A stretch of DNA of 35,666 nucleotides from Legionellaceae bacterium (GCA_030696305.1 JAUYSP010000034.1:1-35666), one strand, 5' to 3'. Counted from the stretch's first letter, positions 18,732 through 28,026 are shown. Translations and numbers: made by a program. Notes: generated by a model not told the origin, from the sequence alone.

Positions 18732-20015
18732 TTACACTAATAAAAACCTAAAATTCCGTTGTATTTCTCCAAAATCAAACTTATTTAAATATAAGGAAAA
18801 ACTTAACCAAACACTCAAAGCTGAGAGATCACGAAATTGAGGTGGTAAATAGCGAGGCGGTGTTAATAAACCTTCTGCTTTTAATTCAAGAAGTAATGGC
18901 ACATCATCCAACATTAATTTACCAGAAAACAGCAACGGTACTGCATCAATGCGATGAGCGCTAATAGCATAACAAATGAAATTATAAAGCAACACAAATC
19001 CTTTGGCATACGACAAATCCTTAGTGAAGGGACCTGCCGATGGCGTACTCCCTCGGAAAACTCGCACACTTTGATTATAACTGTCTTCTTCACTTAATCC
19101 ACACTCAAGGTAATAGCGAAATATATCCATAAAATCAGCACCTTGCATGACCTTATCAATCGCAATCACTCGATTAGTAATTTTACGCATCCGTGAAGGA
19201 TAAGAAGAAAAAGTGACCACTTCTGTCATCACGGCAAGTCCTTCTTGAATCACACTACAGGAAGGTGAACCTTTGGATAGAAAAAAGCAATATGGCTGTA
19301 AACTGCCATTTATGGTGGTACCTAAATGCACCCACCCCTCATGCACTTCTAAATATTTTAAGTCGCGCTCGCTGAATGTAGCTTTTTTACTTAATTTTAT
19401 TGTATCAGCTCCCGCCGAGGCATCCGCAATCATATCGTCGCTTATCATCACTTTGACATGATGGTGTTTAAAAAATGAATTTAAACGTGATTGCAATACA
19501 ACTTGCGCTTCTTCTGGTGAGTATAATTTAACATCATTGTCTAATTCGAGTTGCACATCCAATTTGGTTAGCAGATCAAATAATACAGTTCCCATTTCGG
19601 ATAATCGTGGCCCCCCAACATAGAATACATCTGTTGGACTACCATACAATTCCTTTGAAAGCTCAACAAAAACAGGCGTTCCACGCGCGTCTAACATTTG
19701 CACCGCGCGAATATATTCATCGCACTGACGTTTGATTAAACGTGTAAGCGCGGAATACTCACCTAATTGGTTTTGTGTGTCTCGCAAAATGGCACGAAAC
19801 TCATCGATTTTTTCAGGTACGTCATAAGGCAAAGGCCGTTTTTCGTAATAAGAAATATCAACTGCTGGCATCCGTTTGTTTTTATGCCGAAAAAATTCTC
19901 GTCTAACTGTATCATCCCATTTCACTTGGTCCAGAATACGTATTTGACGTTGTGCTTCGACAATACGAGTCGACAATGATTGTATGATCGACAACTCTGC
20001 CTTTTCTTTACCCAT
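18732..20015 (-). CDS. DUF1704 / QEGLA-motif metallopeptidase-like protein
   Basis: The 427-residue protein belongs to the DUF1704 group (often named flavohemoglobin expression-modulating QEGLA motif protein). It has HEGWVH at 225-230, an HExxxH zinc site, and QEGLA at 257-261, whose Glu would be the third ligand. Human members of this fold (MATCAP) are tyrosine carboxypeptidases acting on tubulin, so proteolysis is plausible, though bacterial substrates are unknown. There is no signal peptide. The stop lies directly beside a palindromic repeat, and the gene is 9 nt downstream of a small lipoprotein gene on the same strand, possibly one operon with dapA. Confidence 0.85.
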   Translation of the reverse strand: MGKEKAELSIIQSLSTRIVEAQRQIRILDQVKWDDTVRREFFRHKNKRMPAVDISYYEKRPLPYDVPEKIDEFRAILRDTQNQLGEYSALTRLIKRQCDEYIRAVQMLDARGTPVFVELSKELYGSPTDVFYVGGPRLSEMGTVLFDLLTKLDVQLELDNDVKLYSPEEAQVVLQSRLNSFFKHHHVKVMISDDMIADASAGADTIKLSKKATFSERDLKYLEVHEGWVHLGTTINGSLQPYCFFLSKGSPSCSVIQEGLAVMTEVVTFSSYPSRMRKITNRVIAIDKVMQGADFMDIFRYYLECGLSEEDSYNQSVRVFRGSTPSAGPFTKDLSYAKGFVLLYNFICYAISAHRIDAVPLLFSGKLMLDDVPLLLELKAEGLLTPPRYLPPQFRDLSALSVWLSFSLYLNKFDFGEIQRNFRFLLV

Positions 20016-20024
20016 AATACCCTC

Positions 20025-20252
20025 TTATTTTGGCGGGGTTATACTCACTCTGGCATCTTGATTTTGTGGCGGCAAATCATAAAAATCACTAATATTCGTA
20101 CTTGTTAATGGCGGCGGAACAACCAATTGTGGGCCATTTTTACTTTTCAAATAGTGTAACTTGTCACTACTATCATAATCTGTTTGGCTAAATAATGAAG
20201 AACACGAACTAATCAAACAAGCCACACCTAAAATAAACACTTCTTTTTTCAC
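20025..20252 (-). CDS. short BamC/NlpB-like lipoprotein
   Basis: The 75-residue protein starts with a lipoprotein signal ending in lipobox ISSC (Cys17). The remainder resembles only the unstructured N-terminal part of BamC: Tyr/Leu-containing stretch, GPQLVVPPPLTST, YDLPP and a final ITPP. In E. coli bamC (nlpB) directly follows dapA, as this gene does here. It lacks the two helix-grip domains of full BamC (about 340 residues), so it may be a minimal BamD-binding lipoprotein. The family call rests on synteny plus a weak motif match. Confidence 0.6.
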   Translation of the reverse strand: MKKEVFILGVACLISSCSSLFSQTDYDSSDKLHYLKSKNGPQLVVPPPLTSTNISDFYDLPPQNQDARVSITPPK

Positions 20253-20357
20253 AACTCAACCTCTGTTAAATAAAATTTAAAATCGAACGGAAGGACTCAC
20301 CTTATGCAAATCCTATGTAGTTAAGAAATTAATAAAAATTCTTCGTCTACAACCTAT

Positions 20358-21245
20358 TTATTTTTGATATTCCCGAATCAAAGCCAAGTCACTTAATACT
20401 CGCTCCAACGCCTCATGATGCTGTGAAGACAAGCGTGTTAAAGGCAACCGAATTTCTTCATTCATTAAGCCCATTTTATATATAGCCCATTTAACAGGTA
20501 TAGGATTTGATTCAATAAATAGCAAATGATGTAGTGGCATCAATTGATTATCTAAATATGAACACGTTTCTTGATCGTGATCTGCTGCTGCATCAGCCAG
20601 TTTGGCCATTAATCTCGGCGCAACATTAGCCGTGACTGATATTACACCTTTTGCTCCAGCAAGCATCCATTGTGTAGCTGTTAAGTCATCGCCACTGTAC
20701 ACATCAATATTCGCTTCACTTTCAGTTAAAATACGTTGCAAACGCGTGATGTCGCCCGTCGCTTCTTTTACCCCAACGATATTAGAAATAGCACTTAATT
20801 TGACAATGGTTTCAGGCAATAAATCACATGCTGTTCGTCCTGGAACGTTGTATAAAATGATAGGTATTGCAGCAGCTTCGGCTATATGGTGGTAATGCTG
20901 ATACAAGCCATCTTGGGTAGGTTTAATATAAGCCGGAGTCATTATTAAAGCCGCATGAGCGCCTTCTTGCATCGCTAATTGGGTTAATTCAATACATTGT
21001 TTTGTGGCGTTCGCCGCAGTGCCAGCAATAATAGGAAGACGCTCATCCGCTTGATCCACTACAGTTTTAATGACCAGTAATTTTTCTTGTAAAGTTAGCG
21101 TACCCGCTTCACCTGTTGTCCCGGCGGCTACAATCCCATGGGTACCTTCTTCAATATGAAACTCGACTAGTTCTCGTAAGCGCTCTATATCAACTTTGTC
21201 ATCTAACATAGGCGTCACTAAAGCAACGATACTTCCTCGAAACAT
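20358..21245 (-). CDS. dapA: 4-hydroxy-tetrahydrodipicolinate synthase
   Basis: The 295-residue TIM-barrel enzyme condenses pyruvate with aspartate semialdehyde in the diaminopimelate/lysine pathway. It starts [13 protein letters not shown], aligned with the E. coli N-terminus; a longer in-frame extension to 21350 is hydrophobic and unlike the family, so I reject it. GTTGEAGTL is the substrate loop, YNVPGRT carries the catalytic Tyr (132) and GVKEATGD the Schiff-base Lys (160). The C-terminal half is normal. It is divergent from the AddB-like gene, with 76 nt between the starts, and leads the BamC-like gene 105 nt downstream. Confidence 0.96.
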   Translation of the reverse strand: MFRGSIVALVTPMLDDKVDIERLRELVEFHIEEGTHGIVAAGTTGEAGTLTLQEKLLVIKTVVDQADERLPIIAGTAANATKQCIELTQLAMQEGAHAALIMTPAYIKPTQDGLYQHYHHIAEAAAIPIILYNVPGRTACDLLPETIVKLSAISNIVGVKEATGDITRLQRILTESEANIDVYSGDDLTATQWMLAGAKGVISVTANVAPRLMAKLADAAADHDQETCSYLDNQLMPLHHLLFIESNPIPVKWAIYKMGLMNEEIRLPLTRLSSQHHEALERVLSDLALIREYQK

Positions 21246-21321
21246 AACTCGTCCAAAACAGTCAATCTGATTACTTAAATAGTACTGGGAGATTGCATGT
21301 TTCACAAGGTATACTACACAA

Positions 21322-23868
21322 ATGATAAAGAATAAAATAACCTTATTCACTGAAATGCATCATGGCGCAGTCGTTGTGACTCCTAATAATCGCCTAAGCA
21401 ATCAACTATTGAGCGAATATTATGCTTATTCACCGTCTTTCGCATCAGACTCACTCATCTTAAAAAAGCCCCGCTGCATACCCTATCAAGCTTTTTTAAA
21501 GCAACTATTTCAGCAGATACGACATCAATACACCCATGTTACTCACCCTATGGTGTTATCGAGTACGCAACAAAGACAACTATGGCGATACATACTTGAA
21601 CAGCAAAGCCAATATCCTTGTAACGACGGATTGCTTAATGCAATACAAGATGCATGGGCTCGTTGTCAACACTGGAATATTTCCGCTGATCATCCTGATT
21701 TCTTACATAAGCATCAAACCAAACAGTTTCAACAGTGGCAGCGCCTTTTTCACGACATGCTAGACGAACGCCATGCTTTAACGGAAGAGCAGCTAGTTAA
21801 TTATATCGTAAATTACGACATAGCTAAGACCGCTGATAACATCATTTGGGTTTGTTTTGACAGCTATACCCCGCAGCAATTGGCGTTACAAACAGCTTTG
21901 GAATTACAAAATTATCAGCAATGCCATTACGATCTCGCCGAAAAGACAACACTCACCTATCACTATCCGGCTCAGGATCAAGCAGATGAATATCAACAAA
22001 TGATCTTATGGGCAAAATCACGCCTGGCAGCCGGTGACCAGCACATTGCCTTGATTATTCCTGATTTACAATCTCAAGCCTCAACTTTGCAACGCTTATT
22101 ACAACGCCACTTTTCCCATAATCAATACAACATGTCACTGGGGAAAACATTAATACAATTCCCTTTAATTGCTCATGCGCTTCAATGGCTACAATTAGAT
22201 AAAGATAGGTTAAGCAATCACCAGATGAGACTATTGCTTCACTCCCCATTTATAATCGCAGGCAAAACAGAGTTTCTAGCTCGCTCAGATGTGTTGCAAC
22301 AAAGCAATTTATTAAGAGAGCGGCTTATTCCATTTAATTTGTTTACGCAAGCTATGCAAACAAAAAGCCCACTATTAGTTAATGCACTGCAACAGCTGGA
22401 TGATTATCCAGAACAGGCAAGCGCCTTAGAATGGATTAATCATTTTAAGCAGCGACTAACGCACCTAGGTTTCCCTGGTGAAAATGTCTTAGATTCAGCT
22501 AGTTACCAATGCTTTCAACGCCTGTTAGCACTCTTCGATGAATTTCTCGAATATGGTGTCATTACATCAACCATGGACTCTAAACAAGCCCTAGAGGCAT
22601 TATGTGACTTAGCACAAAACACCGTGTTTCAATTAAAACAGCCCAGCACCCCAATTGTTGTTTTGGGACTATTAGAAGCATCTGGTTGTACGTTTGATAG
22701 TATTTGGATTACCGGATTAACCGATCAATGTTTACCCCAAAAAACTAATTTATCCGCTTTTATTCCAATTGAACTACAACGTAAGCTACTCATGCCTCAC
22801 GCTACGGTCGAACGTGAGTTACAACTTGCTACTCAATTATTACAAAGATTACAACATGCCTGCGAATCGATCGTCATGAGCTATCCGCGATTAACGAGCG
22901 ATATGCCTAATTTACCGAGCCCGCTTGTTCCTGACACGGCATTGTTCAAACCATTTGATACACTAAAATCCACTGACACTTCAGCGCTAATCACTCAAAA
23001 TGAATCATACGTCTTTCCTTTACTGCCAGGTGAGGAAGTAAGAGGTGGTACAACCTTATTAGCCAATCAAGCCAAATGCCCGTTCCGTGCTTTTGCAGCA
23101 CATCGTCTACATGCAAATGCACCTCAAGATATTTCTGAAGGGCTTGATGCCAGCGAGCGAGGGCAAATCGTGCATCGCATTATGGAGCTACTCTGGCAGC
23201 GGTTAGGTAGTCAGGAAAAGCTCATTTCACTAACAGCTGAGGCACTGAATCAATATCTGGAACCGATTATTGTTGCAACACTTAAGCCTTATGCTGAGAC
23301 CAAAAGCATTTCTTTTTCTCCAATTATTCAAGGGATTGAATTTCAACGACTCAAGCATCTCATCGAACTTGCTTTAGAATGGGAAAAACAACGACCTGAA
23401 TTCGTGGTAGATGCATTAGAGCATACCTTTACAACCCAATTAGCCGGACTCGATTTCCAAGTACGCGTTGATCGATTAGACAAAATAAAAACTGATGATA
23501 ACCAACACTCCAAAATAGTTATCGATTACAAAAGTAACCTCCCATCAAGTAAACCCTGGAATGAAGAACGACCCGAATCACCCCAGTTATTACTTTATGC
23601 CTTGCTGGATGAACATATTAACACCCTATTATTCATTCAATTCAAAACAGGCCAATTCAAATGCAGTGGGTTGAGTGAAGAGGCCATGCCTATAAAAGGC
23701 ATACAAGCATTAAAAAAAGACGAGCGATGGGCAACGTATCAGCAACAATGGCATGAGCAACTAAGTACCTTAGCTCAAGAATTTAAAACCGGTCAATGTA
23801 CTCCACAACCGAATAAAACAAGCACCTGTTCTCAATGTTCCTTTCAAAATTTATGTCGAATAAGTTAA
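21322..23868 (+). CDS. AddB-like PD-(D/E)XK nuclease with iron-sulfur staple
   Basis: The 848-residue protein resembles the 'probable DNA repair protein' family related to AddB/RecB exonuclease subunits. The N-terminal half is a helicase-like fold without a visible Walker A ([14 protein letters not shown]). The C-terminal nuclease shows VRVDRLDK and IDYKSN, the D...(D/E)xK metal site. A first Cys in AKCPFRAFA (about 585) and [10 protein letters not shown] (836, 839, 845; C-x2-C-x5-C) match the 4Fe-4S clamp of AddB. Exonuclease action on DNA ends is likely. The helicase partner usually expected downstream is absent; tRNA-Gln and prs follow. Assignment to the superfamily is firm, precise role less so. 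Confidence 0.85.
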   Translation: MIKNKITLFTEMHHGAVVVTPNNRLSNQLLSEYYAYSPSFASDSLILKKPRCIPYQAFLKQLFQQIRHQYTHVTHPMVLSSTQQRQLWRYILEQQSQYPCNDGLLNAIQDAWARCQHWNISADHPDFLHKHQTKQFQQWQRLFHDMLDERHALTEEQLVNYIVNYDIAKTADNIIWVCFDSYTPQQLALQTALELQNYQQCHYDLAEKTTLTYHYPAQDQADEYQQMILWAKSRLAAGDQHIALIIPDLQSQASTLQRLLQRHFSHNQYNMSLGKTLIQFPLIAHALQWLQLDKDRLSNHQMRLLLHSPFIIAGKTEFLARSDVLQQSNLLRERLIPFNLFTQAMQTKSPLLVNALQQLDDYPEQASALEWINHFKQRLTHLGFPGENVLDSASYQCFQRLLALFDEFLEYGVITSTMDSKQALEALCDLAQNTVFQLKQPSTPIVVLGLLEASGCTFDSIWITGLTDQCLPQKTNLSAFIPIELQRKLLMPHATVERELQLATQLLQRLQHACESIVMSYPRLTSDMPNLPSPLVPDTALFKPFDTLKSTDTSALITQNESYVFPLLPGEEVRGGTTLLANQAKCPFRAFAAHRLHANAPQDISEGLDASERGQIVHRIMELLWQRLGSQEKLISLTAEALNQYLEPIIVATLKPYAETKSISFSPIIQGIEFQRLKHLIELALEWEKQRPEFVVDALEHTFTTQLAGLDFQVRVDRLDKIKTDDNQHSKIVIDYKSNLPSSKPWNEERPESPQLLLYALLDEHINTLLFIQFKTGQFKCSGLSEEAMPIKGIQALKKDERWATYQQQWHEQLSTLAQEFKTGQCTPQPNKTSTCSQCSFQNLCRIS

Positions 23869-24054
23869 GTGACTGATTTTATCAATTAGGAATAAATAAT
23901 AGTTGGCATATATTTAGGGCAATTATGAATAGTTTAACGTGGGACTCGACTAAATCATTGGTCATCACAACAGTAAAAGTCGAACAGCGCGTGCGTTTAT
24001 CTTCCAATACTAACATCCATTGTGAAATTCAAATAAAATCCCTTCATAATCTCA

Positions 24055-24083
24055 TTGACAATTAAATCAAATCCCTGCAAAAT
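24055..24083 (+). promoter_or_regulatory. possible sigma-70 promoter for tRNA-Gln
   Basis: A perfect TTGACA (24055-24060) is followed after 17 nt by CAAAAT (24078-24083), a weak -10. Transcription would begin about 33 nt before the tRNA. The 254-nt spacer 23869-24122 otherwise shows nothing clear. Confidence 0.4.
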
Positions 24084-24122
24084 ACCGGCCATATCACGAC
24101 GATAACATAATTCGCAGATTAT

Positions 24123-24197
24123 TGGGGTGTCGCCAAGTGGTAAGGCACAGGGTTTTGATCCCTGCATTCCTAGGTTCGAATCCTAGCACCCCAGCCA
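24123..24197 (+). tRNA. tRNA-Gln (anticodon UUG)
   Basis: The sequence folds as a cloverleaf. The acceptor arms TGGGGTG and CACCCCA pair, with discriminator G and an encoded CCA at 24195-24197. The anticodon stem AGGG/CCCT holds a loop with TTG, reading CAA glutamine codons, and the T-arm contains GGTTCGAATCC. It lies 239 nt upstream of prs. Confidence 0.97.
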
Positions 24198-24224
24198 CAC
24201 TCTTGATGACCAAGTAAACAGACG

Positions 24225-24299
24225 GCAGAAGATACCCGGAAGAATGCGTGGACCGGATCGCTTAAAAACAATAATAATATCTTTCTGGTTGTCTTCTGC
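24225..24299 (+). other. inverted repeat in the tRNA-Gln to prs leader
   Basis: GCAGAAGA (24225-24232) and TCTTCTGC (24292-24299) are perfect inverted repeats across a 59-nt loop. They could shape the 3' trailer of the tRNA or the prs leader. This is the only feature I can point to in the 238-nt spacer, and a chance match is possible. Confidence 0.3.
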
Positions 24300-24435
24300 T
24301 ATGTGTTTAGACAAAACCGTTTCCTATACTTCAAGTAATGTGATGATTCACGGTTGCAAATAATCGCCTCACATGTAAAAATTTTCTTTGAAGTATGAGC
24401 TCTAACCCACTTTTTAATATTTAAGGTTCGTTCGC

Positions 24436-25383
24436 ATGTCAACAATGATGATTTTTACTGGTAATGCCAATCTAGAACTGAGTACCAACACTGCATCACA
24501 TTTACAAATACCCATTGGAAAAGCTACCGTAGGTACATTTAGTGACGGTGAAACCATGGTTGAAATATTAGAAAATGTACGCGGCAAAGACGTTTTCGTT
24601 ATTCAATCAACCTGCGCTCCTGCCAACGATAATCTAATGGAGCTGTTAACCATGGCAGACGCCCTACGTCGATCGTCTGCGGCACGAATCACCGCTGTTG
24701 TTCCTTATTTTGGTTATGCTCGACAAGATCGACGCGTACGATCCGCACGCGTGCCAATCACTGCCAAAGTGGTCGCTGATATGATGTCATCGGTTGGGAT
24801 TTGCAGAGTACTTACTGTTGATTTACACGCAGATCAAATACAAGGCTTTTTTTATATGCCTGTAGATAATGTATACTCTACACCTATTATGCTAGCTGAC
24901 ATCAAACAGCAAAATCTATCTAATCTCATGATCATTTCGCCTGATGTTGGTGGTGTTGTCCGGGCTAGAGCAATGGCAAAACGATTAAATGATGCTGAAT
25001 TGTCAATTATTGATAAACGCCGTAGTGGTCCCAACAAATCGGAAGTCATGCATATTATTGGTGAACCAGCAAATCGTCACTGTATTATTATCGACGATAT
25101 TGTAGATACCGCTGGAACTATGTGTACCGCGGCAAAAGAACTAAAAAAAGGTGGAGCTCTAAGCGTTCGTGCATACATTACCCATCCAGTTTTATCTGGT
25201 CCAGCCATTGAAAATATTACCCAATCAGTTATTGATGAAGTAGTAGTGACAGATACCATTCCACTTTCTGCAGCGGCATTACAATGCGAAAAAATTAGAG
25301 TTATCAGTTTAGCTGATCTACTAGCACAAGCTATTAAACGAGTTAATGACGAGCAATCCGTAAGTTCTATGTTTTTGGATTAG
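24436..25383 (+). CDS. prs: ribose-phosphate pyrophosphokinase (PRPP synthetase)
   Basis: The 315-residue enzyme makes phosphoribosyl pyrophosphate from ribose-5-phosphate and ATP, feeding purine, pyrimidine, histidine and NAD synthesis. It carries [48 protein letters not shown] and the PRPP loop [11 protein letters not shown]. The length equals that of E. coli Prs (315). It stands alone downstream of tRNA-Gln. After its stop, about 100 nt of unremarkable sequence leads into the repeat-bounded mobile region. Confidence 0.97.
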   Translation: MSTMMIFTGNANLELSTNTASHLQIPIGKATVGTFSDGETMVEILENVRGKDVFVIQSTCAPANDNLMELLTMADALRRSSAARITAVVPYFGYARQDRRVRSARVPITAKVVADMMSSVGICRVLTVDLHADQIQGFFYMPVDNVYSTPIMLADIKQQNLSNLMIISPDVGGVVRARAMAKRLNDAELSIIDKRRSGPNKSEVMHIIGEPANRHCIIIDDIVDTAGTMCTAAKELKKGGALSVRAYITHPVLSGPAIENITQSVIDEVVVTDTIPLSAAALQCEKIRVISLADLLAQAIKRVNDEQSVSSMFLD

Positions 25384-25484
25384 TCCCGCTTTCATATAAC
25401 AGTATCTACATCTTATCGCGATGTATCCGAACCACAACTCGGATAAATCAATGTAAATACAATCGTTGTATTATGAAGCATTTT

Positions 25485-25540
25485 AGGGCGTGTTGACAAT
25501 TACACCCACCCCACGTCGTCCCGCGGCTTGTCCGCGGGAT
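25485..25540. repeat. left outer inverted repeat of the mobile region (CCGCGG family)
   Basis: This 56-bp segment starts AGGGCGTGTTGACAATTACA and ends with the palindrome CCCGCGG-CTTGT-CCGCGGG. It matches the reverse complement of 29408-29463 with about eight differences, so the two bracket 4 kb. A small palindrome CCATCGATGG follows at 25541-25550. Confidence 0.9.
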
Positions 25541-25555
25541 CCATCGATGGTGATG

Positions 25556-25693
25556 TCAGGAACAAATCTCCTTATATAGATCACGCCATGCAGGATTGAA
25601 ATCTTCAATCAAATTAATTCTCCACTGCCGACACCAATTCTTAAAACGTCTCTCACGTCGCGCAGCTTCCAGAACGGACTCATGAACTTCATA
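25556..25693 (-). pseudogene. 3' part of interrupted GIY-YIG family gene
   Basis: Read on the minus strand from the insertion point, this codes YEVHESVLEAARRERRFKNW, then CRQWRINLIEDFNPAWRDLY, then KEICS and a stop. That is the C-terminal half of small bacterial GIY-YIG (UvrC/URI-like) nuclease domain proteins. It joins in frame with 29327-29409 when the Tn3 element and one TCATA copy are removed. The stretch 25384-25995 holds only this remnant, repeats and a promoter. Confidence 0.85.
25689..25693. repeat. target site duplication TCATA (left copy)
   Basis: TCATA directly precedes the GGGG-starting left end of the element and is repeated exactly at 29322-29326 after the right end. Five base pairs is the standard Tn3-family duplication. 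Confidence 0.9.
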
Positions 25694-25877
25694 GGGGTTC
25701 TTTGCGGGAGGGTACGAAATTTCCCAGAACACCCCTAAAACCCTTTGCCCATCTAGGCTGCGGCCAATAAATTGATTTTTTATTGGTTACCGACTTGTCT
25801 ATAACATCATGTAAATTAAGGCATTCTTTCTTGTTGTAGAATTCATATATTCCGATCTAGTTAATGTGCTGCCATGC
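25694..25877. repeat. left long terminal inverted repeat of the Tn3 element
   Basis: This 184-bp segment matches the reverse complement of 29137-29321 with roughly 85% identity by eye. Its outer 38-bp part is a Tn3-type end (GGGG start). The remainder, read on the minus strand, encodes a degenerate TnpA C-terminus (WQHIN, stop, IGIYEFY). The left end is therefore a second, inverted tnpA tail and not a separate canonical left end. Confidence 0.9.
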
Positions 25878-25934
25878 CAATCGTAGGGTGACGCAGATAT
25901 TCTTTATTATTTTTGCTATTTTTTGCTATTTTTT

Positions 25935-25963
25935 TTGACAAAAATTGAACCGGCCTGTAAAAT
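25935..25963 (+). promoter_or_regulatory. strong sigma-70-like promoter for the cargo genes
   Basis: TTGACA (25935-25940) and TAAAAT (25958-25963) are separated by exactly 17 nt, just inside the left terminal repeat. They lie 32 nt upstream of the first cargo start. It is the best consensus match I see in the window and would drive both cargo genes. Confidence 0.7.
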
Positions 25964-25995
25964 TTTTCTTTAAATATGTATGAGATAAATTTTTT

Positions 25996-26463
25996 ATGAA
26001 AACAACTACAGTAGTGCGATCAGTTAATAATAATGATATCACGGTTATATATGCAGAACCTGTCGGCCAAAATAATACACAAACTATAATTATTAGAGAA
26101 AGAGCCGTATCAAAAGAAAGTTTTCTAACCTCAACTTTACTTTTAGCCGCCGGAGTTCTTTTTTGGGCTCATGGTAGTGCAAGTCATGATGCTTGGTTTA
26201 AAGGAGAGGAAGTTACTGGTCAAGCTATTACAGGATTTTGTATTGCTCTTGTAGGTTTAATGTGTTGCTTTGGTTGTGTTGCTGCTTACGTTGCCGCAGA
26301 TTCGCATGATTCAGAAATAGAAGCTTCGCCTGCCGAAGCAAGTAGAGCAAATCGCTTTTTAACAAAAAATGCTCCCAGACAACTAATGGCTGATTTATTT
26401 AAAGCTGCTGATAAAGCAGAAGAATGTCTGGAAGAGGATAATTCTGTAAGTTGTGGCGTTTAA
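25996..26463 (+). CDS. transposon cargo protein with two transmembrane helices, unknown
   Basis: I do not recognise a family. The 155-residue product has a polar N-terminus (about 1-43), two hydrophobic helices (about 44-60 and 77-100) separated by a short charged loop, and an acidic soluble C-terminal tail (about 101-155). The second helix carries a cysteine cluster, LMCCFGC. The hairpin-like topology would put both ends on the same side of a membrane. It is the first gene after the cargo promoter and ends 24 nt before the C58-like gene, so the two are probably co-expressed. Small two-TM proteins are common among host-membrane effectors of Legionellales, but that is only an analogy. Confidence 0.7.
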   Translation: MKTTTVVRSVNNNDITVIYAEPVGQNNTQTIIIRERAVSKESFLTSTLLLAAGVLFWAHGSASHDAWFKGEEVTGQAITGFCIALVGLMCCFGCVAAYVAADSHDSEIEASPAEASRANRFLTKNAPRQLMADLFKAADKAEECLEEDNSVSCGV

Positions 26464-26487
26464 ATTAAGCAATTATAAAGGTACTGT

Positions 26488-27456
26488 TTGAAATATACTA
26501 TTTATCACGCTCAATATCGCACATCAAGATTAATCGATGCGATTGATTTTGAGTCAAATAAAGAGCAGCTAGAAGATCTCCAATCTTGTCTAAAAAAGTT
26601 AAACCAACATTTTTTAGACAAGACGTCAATAGAGTCTTCTTATGCAATTATGGCGCAAGAATATCGTCAAATAGCCATTACAGTTTATCGCCAATGTCAT
26701 CTTTTATTAAAAGAACAATATCGTTCACAGTTAAAATCCATTTGTATTGCTTTAGTCTGTTTAGCACAAAAAATGGAGTCTTTATCTGAGCCTACTTATA
26801 TCAATAAATTTCAGAAAAAACTCGAGCTACTCATTAACGAAAGCCATCAATTTGGCGCAACCGTAGTAAGGCCGCTGTGTCAGCAAAGCTCTGTTTATCT
26901 TGCTGGTCATAAAGGCATTTGCGCCATAGCTGCTAAAGAGTGGCTAGCAAATAACTTTATGAATTATGACCCAAATATTTCCGAGACAACTTCTGCTGGA
27001 AATTATTCAGATAACTTTGTTAAAACGGTTGAGTTTCACAAAGAAGAATTGTGTTTTTTATATGCACTGGAGAAAGAAAATAAAAAAAGCGCTTTAACTT
27101 TTTTCTTAGTTACAGGTTTACTACGATTATCTAATGGCACTATGCTTTTGGCTTTACTCGATGAACTTGCAGGAAATAAAAATGTACGGTTTTTTATTAC
27201 GCTGGCACATTTTAAAAATAGACTTTTTCATTCCGTTGGTTGTAAATATAGCCGAGAACTGATCCAATGGTTTGACTCTGATTGTGGTATTTTCCAAAGC
27301 AAACACAAAGAAGATTTTGGTAAGTGGTTGGATTTTTATTTAAAACAGAATCAATACAAAGATAAGTTTTCTTTTTTTACTGTTCAAATTGGTGAACGTA
27401 CCCCGGGGCTGATTGATACATTGTCGAACGGAGTTAAATATATGCGACATTTATAA
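26488..27456 (+). CDS. candidate C58 (YopT/AvrPphB-like) cysteine protease, transposon cargo
   Basis: The 322-residue protein has a helical N-terminal region (1-135) and a C-terminal region with a papain-like triad pattern. KGICAIAAKEWL gives Cys145 followed by Trp152; RLFHSVGCKY gives His248; and QWFDSDCGIF gives Asp263. The His-to-Asp spacing of 15 equals that of AvrPphB (His212, Asp227) and is near that of YopT (His258, Asp274). Cys-to-His is 103 here against 114-119 there. The segment DFGKWLDFYLKQNQY after the Asp also fits the fold. Those relatives cleave host proteins after delivery. The start is TTG 26488 with AAAGG upstream. There is no signal peptide. A diverged family member is likely; activity and host delivery are inferred. 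Confidence 0.6.
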   Translation: MKYTIYHAQYRTSRLIDAIDFESNKEQLEDLQSCLKKLNQHFLDKTSIESSYAIMAQEYRQIAITVYRQCHLLLKEQYRSQLKSICIALVCLAQKMESLSEPTYINKFQKKLELLINESHQFGATVVRPLCQQSSVYLAGHKGICAIAAKEWLANNFMNYDPNISETTSAGNYSDNFVKTVEFHKEELCFLYALEKENKKSALTFFLVTGLLRLSNGTMLLALLDELAGNKNVRFFITLAHFKNRLFHSVGCKYSRELIQWFDSDCGIFQSKHKEDFGKWLDFYLKQNQYKDKFSFFTVQIGERTPGLIDTLSNGVKYMRHL

Positions 27457-27501
27457 CTAAGCCGCAAAGATTGCTATATTGATTTATTTTTTAATCATAT
27501 A

Positions 27502-28026
27502 TTATTCTGGATAATTGGAAAGTTGTCTTAAATTGCGTTTGCTTACATAGGTATTGAGGCCGATGTGATTGCTGTAACCTAAAAAATTTGCAATTTTTCT
27601 AACTGAAAGTCCTAAGCTCAATAATTCTTTAATTTTAGCTACATCCTTATAGAATTTACTTTTTTGAACTGTGCCCTAGGGTTTTCCTAGCTGAATACCT
27701 TGCGCTTTTTTGTTAGCGAATGCTTCTTTGGTTCGTAGGCCAATCAAATCTCGTTCAAGTTCAGAAAATAATGAAAATAGTGTGATCATAACCTTGGAGG
27801 TCATGTCATGCTGTTTAATATCCAAATTTTGTTTAATGGCGATCACTCGCACCTGTTTTTTAATTAATTCATTAACCAGACCAATAACCTCAGCGGTACT
27901 TCTTCCTAAACGACTTAGTTCAGTGACGATAAGCGTATCGGCCCCCTCTAAAGTCAAAAGCATTTCATCAATGCGCCGCTCTGTTTGAGTTGATGAGGAA
28001 GATAAAGCATACCGTGGCTCTTTCAA
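27502..28026 (-). pseudogene. Tn3-type serine resolvase (TnpR), truncated and interrupted
   Basis: The catalytic-domain remainder reads TLEGADTLIVTELSRLGRS, MTSKVMITLFSLFSELERDL and GLRTKEAFANKKAQGIQLGKP, then meets a TAG at 27676-27678. Beyond it the same frame continues GTVQKSKFYKDVAKIKELLS and LGLSVRKIANFLGYS, the DNA-binding HTH, to a TAA at 27502-27504. The family has Lys at the stop position, so one base change made the amber codon. The first 35-40 residues, with the catalytic Ser, are missing; the only start is an accidental TTG. Inactive as read. Confidence 0.9.

Noticed and set aside
21246-21350. N-terminal extension of DapA
   Set aside because: The extra 35 residues are hydrophobic and absent from the family; the conserved enzyme starts at [13 protein letters not shown].
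25384-25484. Intrinsic terminator after prs
   Set aside because: TACATC/GATGTA can pair over six bases, but there is no T-tract and the stem is weak.
27710-27988. Plus-strand open frame opposite the resolvase
   Set aside because: It is a shadow of the resolvase remnant, whose minus-strand motifs are unmistakable.
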